A stretch of DNA of 6,676 bases from JBCBWG01 sp039817205 (GTDB taxonomy: Bacteria > Pseudomonadota > Alphaproteobacteria > Rhizobiales > Hyphomicrobiaceae). The DNA lies in assembly GCA_039817205.1 (NCBI GenBank), contig JBCBWG010000186.1, forward strand, positions 1 through 6,676. The letters are read 5' to 3'. Both the position numbers and the translations under genes were made by a program. The notes beneath the pieces are model-generated. The model made no database searches, was not told where the DNA came from, and saw nothing but the letters and a program-made list of their open reading frames with translations. Positions 5,462-6,676 of the stretch are shown here, in pieces; position 1 is the first letter of the stretch; the number at the start of each line of letters is the position of its first letter.

Positions 5462-5490
5462 AATTTCGCGCGACCGACGTCGCGGGAATT
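5462..5490. other. Second hairpin, 12 base pairs with one bulge
   Basis: AATTTC (5462-5467) and CGCGAC (5469-5474) pair with GTCGCG (5479-5484) and GGAATT (5485-5490), leaving G5468 bulged and a four-base CGAC loop. One pair is T-G. It begins 3 bases after the previous hairpin, so the two form a tandem. It lacks a T-tract on either side and may form part of a structured RNA. Confidence 0.5.
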
Positions 5491-5492
5491 CA

Positions 5493-5591
5493 ATCGTCCA
5501 CCGGCGTTCATCCATGCGGTTGGCGGGCAACACCAGTCTTCGGCTACGATGCTGTGATCGCGGTGAGTCGTCTGCAGTGACGGTGGACGAT
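5493..5591. other. Long-range 11-bp inverted repeat upstream of mltG
   Basis: ATCGTCCACCG (5493-5503) is the exact reverse complement of CGGTGGACGAT (5581-5591). After one mismatch, the stem can extend inward by four weaker pairs (5505-5508 with 5576-5579). The arms are 77 bases apart. It starts 2 bases after the preceding hairpin and ends 82 bases before the mltG ATG. The function is unknown. Confidence 0.45.
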
Positions 5592-5673
5592 GACCAGCCT
5601 GAACTGCCGTTAAGCGCCGGGGAGCGATTGGCGGCGTCGTTTTAATTTGGCTCGAAAATCGCAGGGCGGCGGC

Positions 5674-6676
5674 ATGTTAGATACAGATCGACGCGACCGG
5701 GTGATAGCACAAGGCGACTTGAGCGAACCGACACGCGCGCCAACGCGTCGTTCGAAGCAGCGGGCCCGTGCGCGGAAAAGAGCGTCGGCCCGTATGATCG
5801 GCTGGATGAGCGCTCTGACCACAGCAACGCTTATCGGCTGCGTGGCCGTCGCCGCAGGCTTTGTCTGGTTCAATGGAGCGGCGACCGGAGCCGGGCCGCT
5901 CTCAGAAAGTACCACGTTCAAGGTGACCCCGCGCCAGGGTGCACGCGCGATTGCACGGCGGCTGGAACAAGCAGGCGTTATCCGGAGCGAACAGCTGTTC
6001 ATGGCGCGCTATATGCAGCATCGCGCGTCAAGCTGGATGAACCTGCGACGCGCGCCGATCCTGAAAGCTGGCACATACGAGTTCAACCCCGGCGCGAGCG
6101 TTGACAGTATCATGGCTGAGCTTGAGCGCGGCCGCGGTGCGTTGAAATTCATTACGTTCCCGGAAGGCAAAACGAGCCACGCCATCGTCGCCCGCCTCAA
6201 CCGCGATGAGCGCCTGACCGGGGAAGTTGATGTCGTGCCGCCCGAGGGGATTTTGCTTCCCTCGACCTACGACATCACGCCGGGCATGGCACGCGCAGAA
6301 GTCCTGCAACGTATGCAGGAGCAGCAACAGGCCGCGCTCGAAAAGCTTTGGGCCGAACGTGCGCCCAACCTTCCCATTTCGACACCGGAAGAGGCGATCA
6401 TTCTTGCCTCTATCGTCCAACGCGAGATGGGTCCTAATGATGATCCGAAACGCATCGCGTCGGTGTTCTACAATCGGCTCCGTCGCGGCATGCGTCTTCA
6501 GTCGGACCCGACCATCCTGTACGGGATCTTTCTTGGGCCCGTGAACTGGAGCAAGCCGATCCTCCGAAGTGAGATCCGGCGGCCGACGGCGCACAACACC
6601 TACCAAATCAACGGGCTGCCACCGACGCCCATTTGCAATCCGGGCATCCAGGCGATCGAGGCGGTCCTCAGGCCCG
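5674..6676 (+). CDS. mltG: Endolytic murein transglycosylase MltG, 3' end outside window
   Basis: MltG (YceG family) is an inner-membrane lytic transglycosylase that cuts nascent peptidoglycan strands and is thought to limit glycan length. The first 334 codons are present with no stop codon, so the gene continues past the window. An Arg/Lys-rich cytoplasmic N-terminus (about 24-40) precedes one membrane segment (about 45-66). A periplasmic LysM-like region follows (about 80-160, with AGTYEF at 132-137). The catalytic region has LASIVQREM, where Glu251 matches the catalytic Glu218 of E. coli. It continues with VFYNRLRRGMRLQSDPT (264-280), and then NTYQINGLPPTPICNPG (308-324). The ATG at 5674 has AGGG (5663-5666) 7 bases upstream, and an in-frame stop at 5611 limits longer starts. 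Small departures are VQREM for the usual VEKET and Cys321 where alanine is common. Identity is secure. Confidence 0.94.
   Translation, partial: MLDTDRRDRVIAQGDLSEPTRAPTRRSKQRARARKRASARMIGWMSALTTATLIGCVAVAAGFVWFNGAATGAGPLSESTTFKVTPRQGARAIARRLEQAGVIRSEQLFMARYMQHRASSWMNLRRAPILKAGTYEFNPGASVDSIMAELERGRGALKFITFPEGKTSHAIVARLNRDERLTGEVDVVPPEGILLPSTYDITPGMARAEVLQRMQEQQQAALEKLWAERAPNLPISTPEEAIILASIVQREMGPNDDPKRIASVFYNRLRRGMRLQSDPTILYGIFLGPVNWSKPILRSEIRRPTAHNTYQINGLPPTPICNPGIQAIEAVLRP

Larger units (their letters stand above)
5324..5673. other. Intergenic region between fabF and mltG, rich in inverted repeats
   Basis: These 350 bases hold no gene I can support. Four inverted repeats lie one after another between 5364 and 5591. 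The second and third could help end fabF transcription, but none has a clear T-tract. TGTAAT (5375-5380) resembles a -10 element but lacks a good -35 partner. The mltG ribosome site (AGGG, 5663-5666) lies at the end. A structured RNA or small RNA gene is possible; I recognise no known family. Confidence 0.65.

Noticed and set aside
6028..6606. Open frame of 192 codons on the minus strand opposite mltG.
   Set aside because: The plus strand clearly encodes MltG motifs. The minus frame has no recognisable domain.

Overview
The window looks like a chromosomal housekeeping segment of an alphaproteobacterium, probably of the Hyphomicrobiales (Rhizobiales) type. The evidence is a moderately high GC content, the protein sequences, and a gene order familiar from that group: rpsF-rpsR diverging from fabD-fabG-acpP-fabF-mltG. 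The genus cannot be named from the sequence alone. I see no mobile element, CRISPR array, tRNA, rRNA or defence gene, and no sign of a new multi-gene system. The unexplained material lies in the gaps between genes, which are unusually rich in inverted repeats.

Left part (1-827, minus strand): rpsF (ribosomal protein S6, with an Arg/Gly-rich tail) is followed by rpsR (S18). The two proteins bind each other on the platform of the 30S subunit. The rpsF leader can fold so that its whole Shine-Dalgarno sequence is paired, which suggests translational autoregulation.

Divergent gap (828-1314): this holds a candidate minus-strand promoter for rpsF and a candidate plus-strand promoter for fabD, with a small dyad just upstream of the fabD -35 element.

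Middle (1315-3756, plus strand): fabD (malonyl-CoA:ACP transacylase), fabG (3-oxoacyl-ACP reductase) and acpP (acyl carrier protein). A strong intrinsic terminator follows acpP. FabD loads malonate onto AcpP, FabF (downstream) condenses malonyl-AcpP with an acyl chain, and FabG reduces the resulting 3-oxo group. These are the core steps of type II fatty acid elongation.

Right part (3757-6676, plus strand): fabF (3-oxoacyl-ACP synthase II) lies beyond the terminator and so probably has its own promoter. It is followed by a 350-base gap with four inverted repeats, then mltG (membrane-bound endolytic murein transglycosylase), which runs off the end of the window. All catalytic residues I could check in FabD, FabG, AcpP, FabF and MltG are present.
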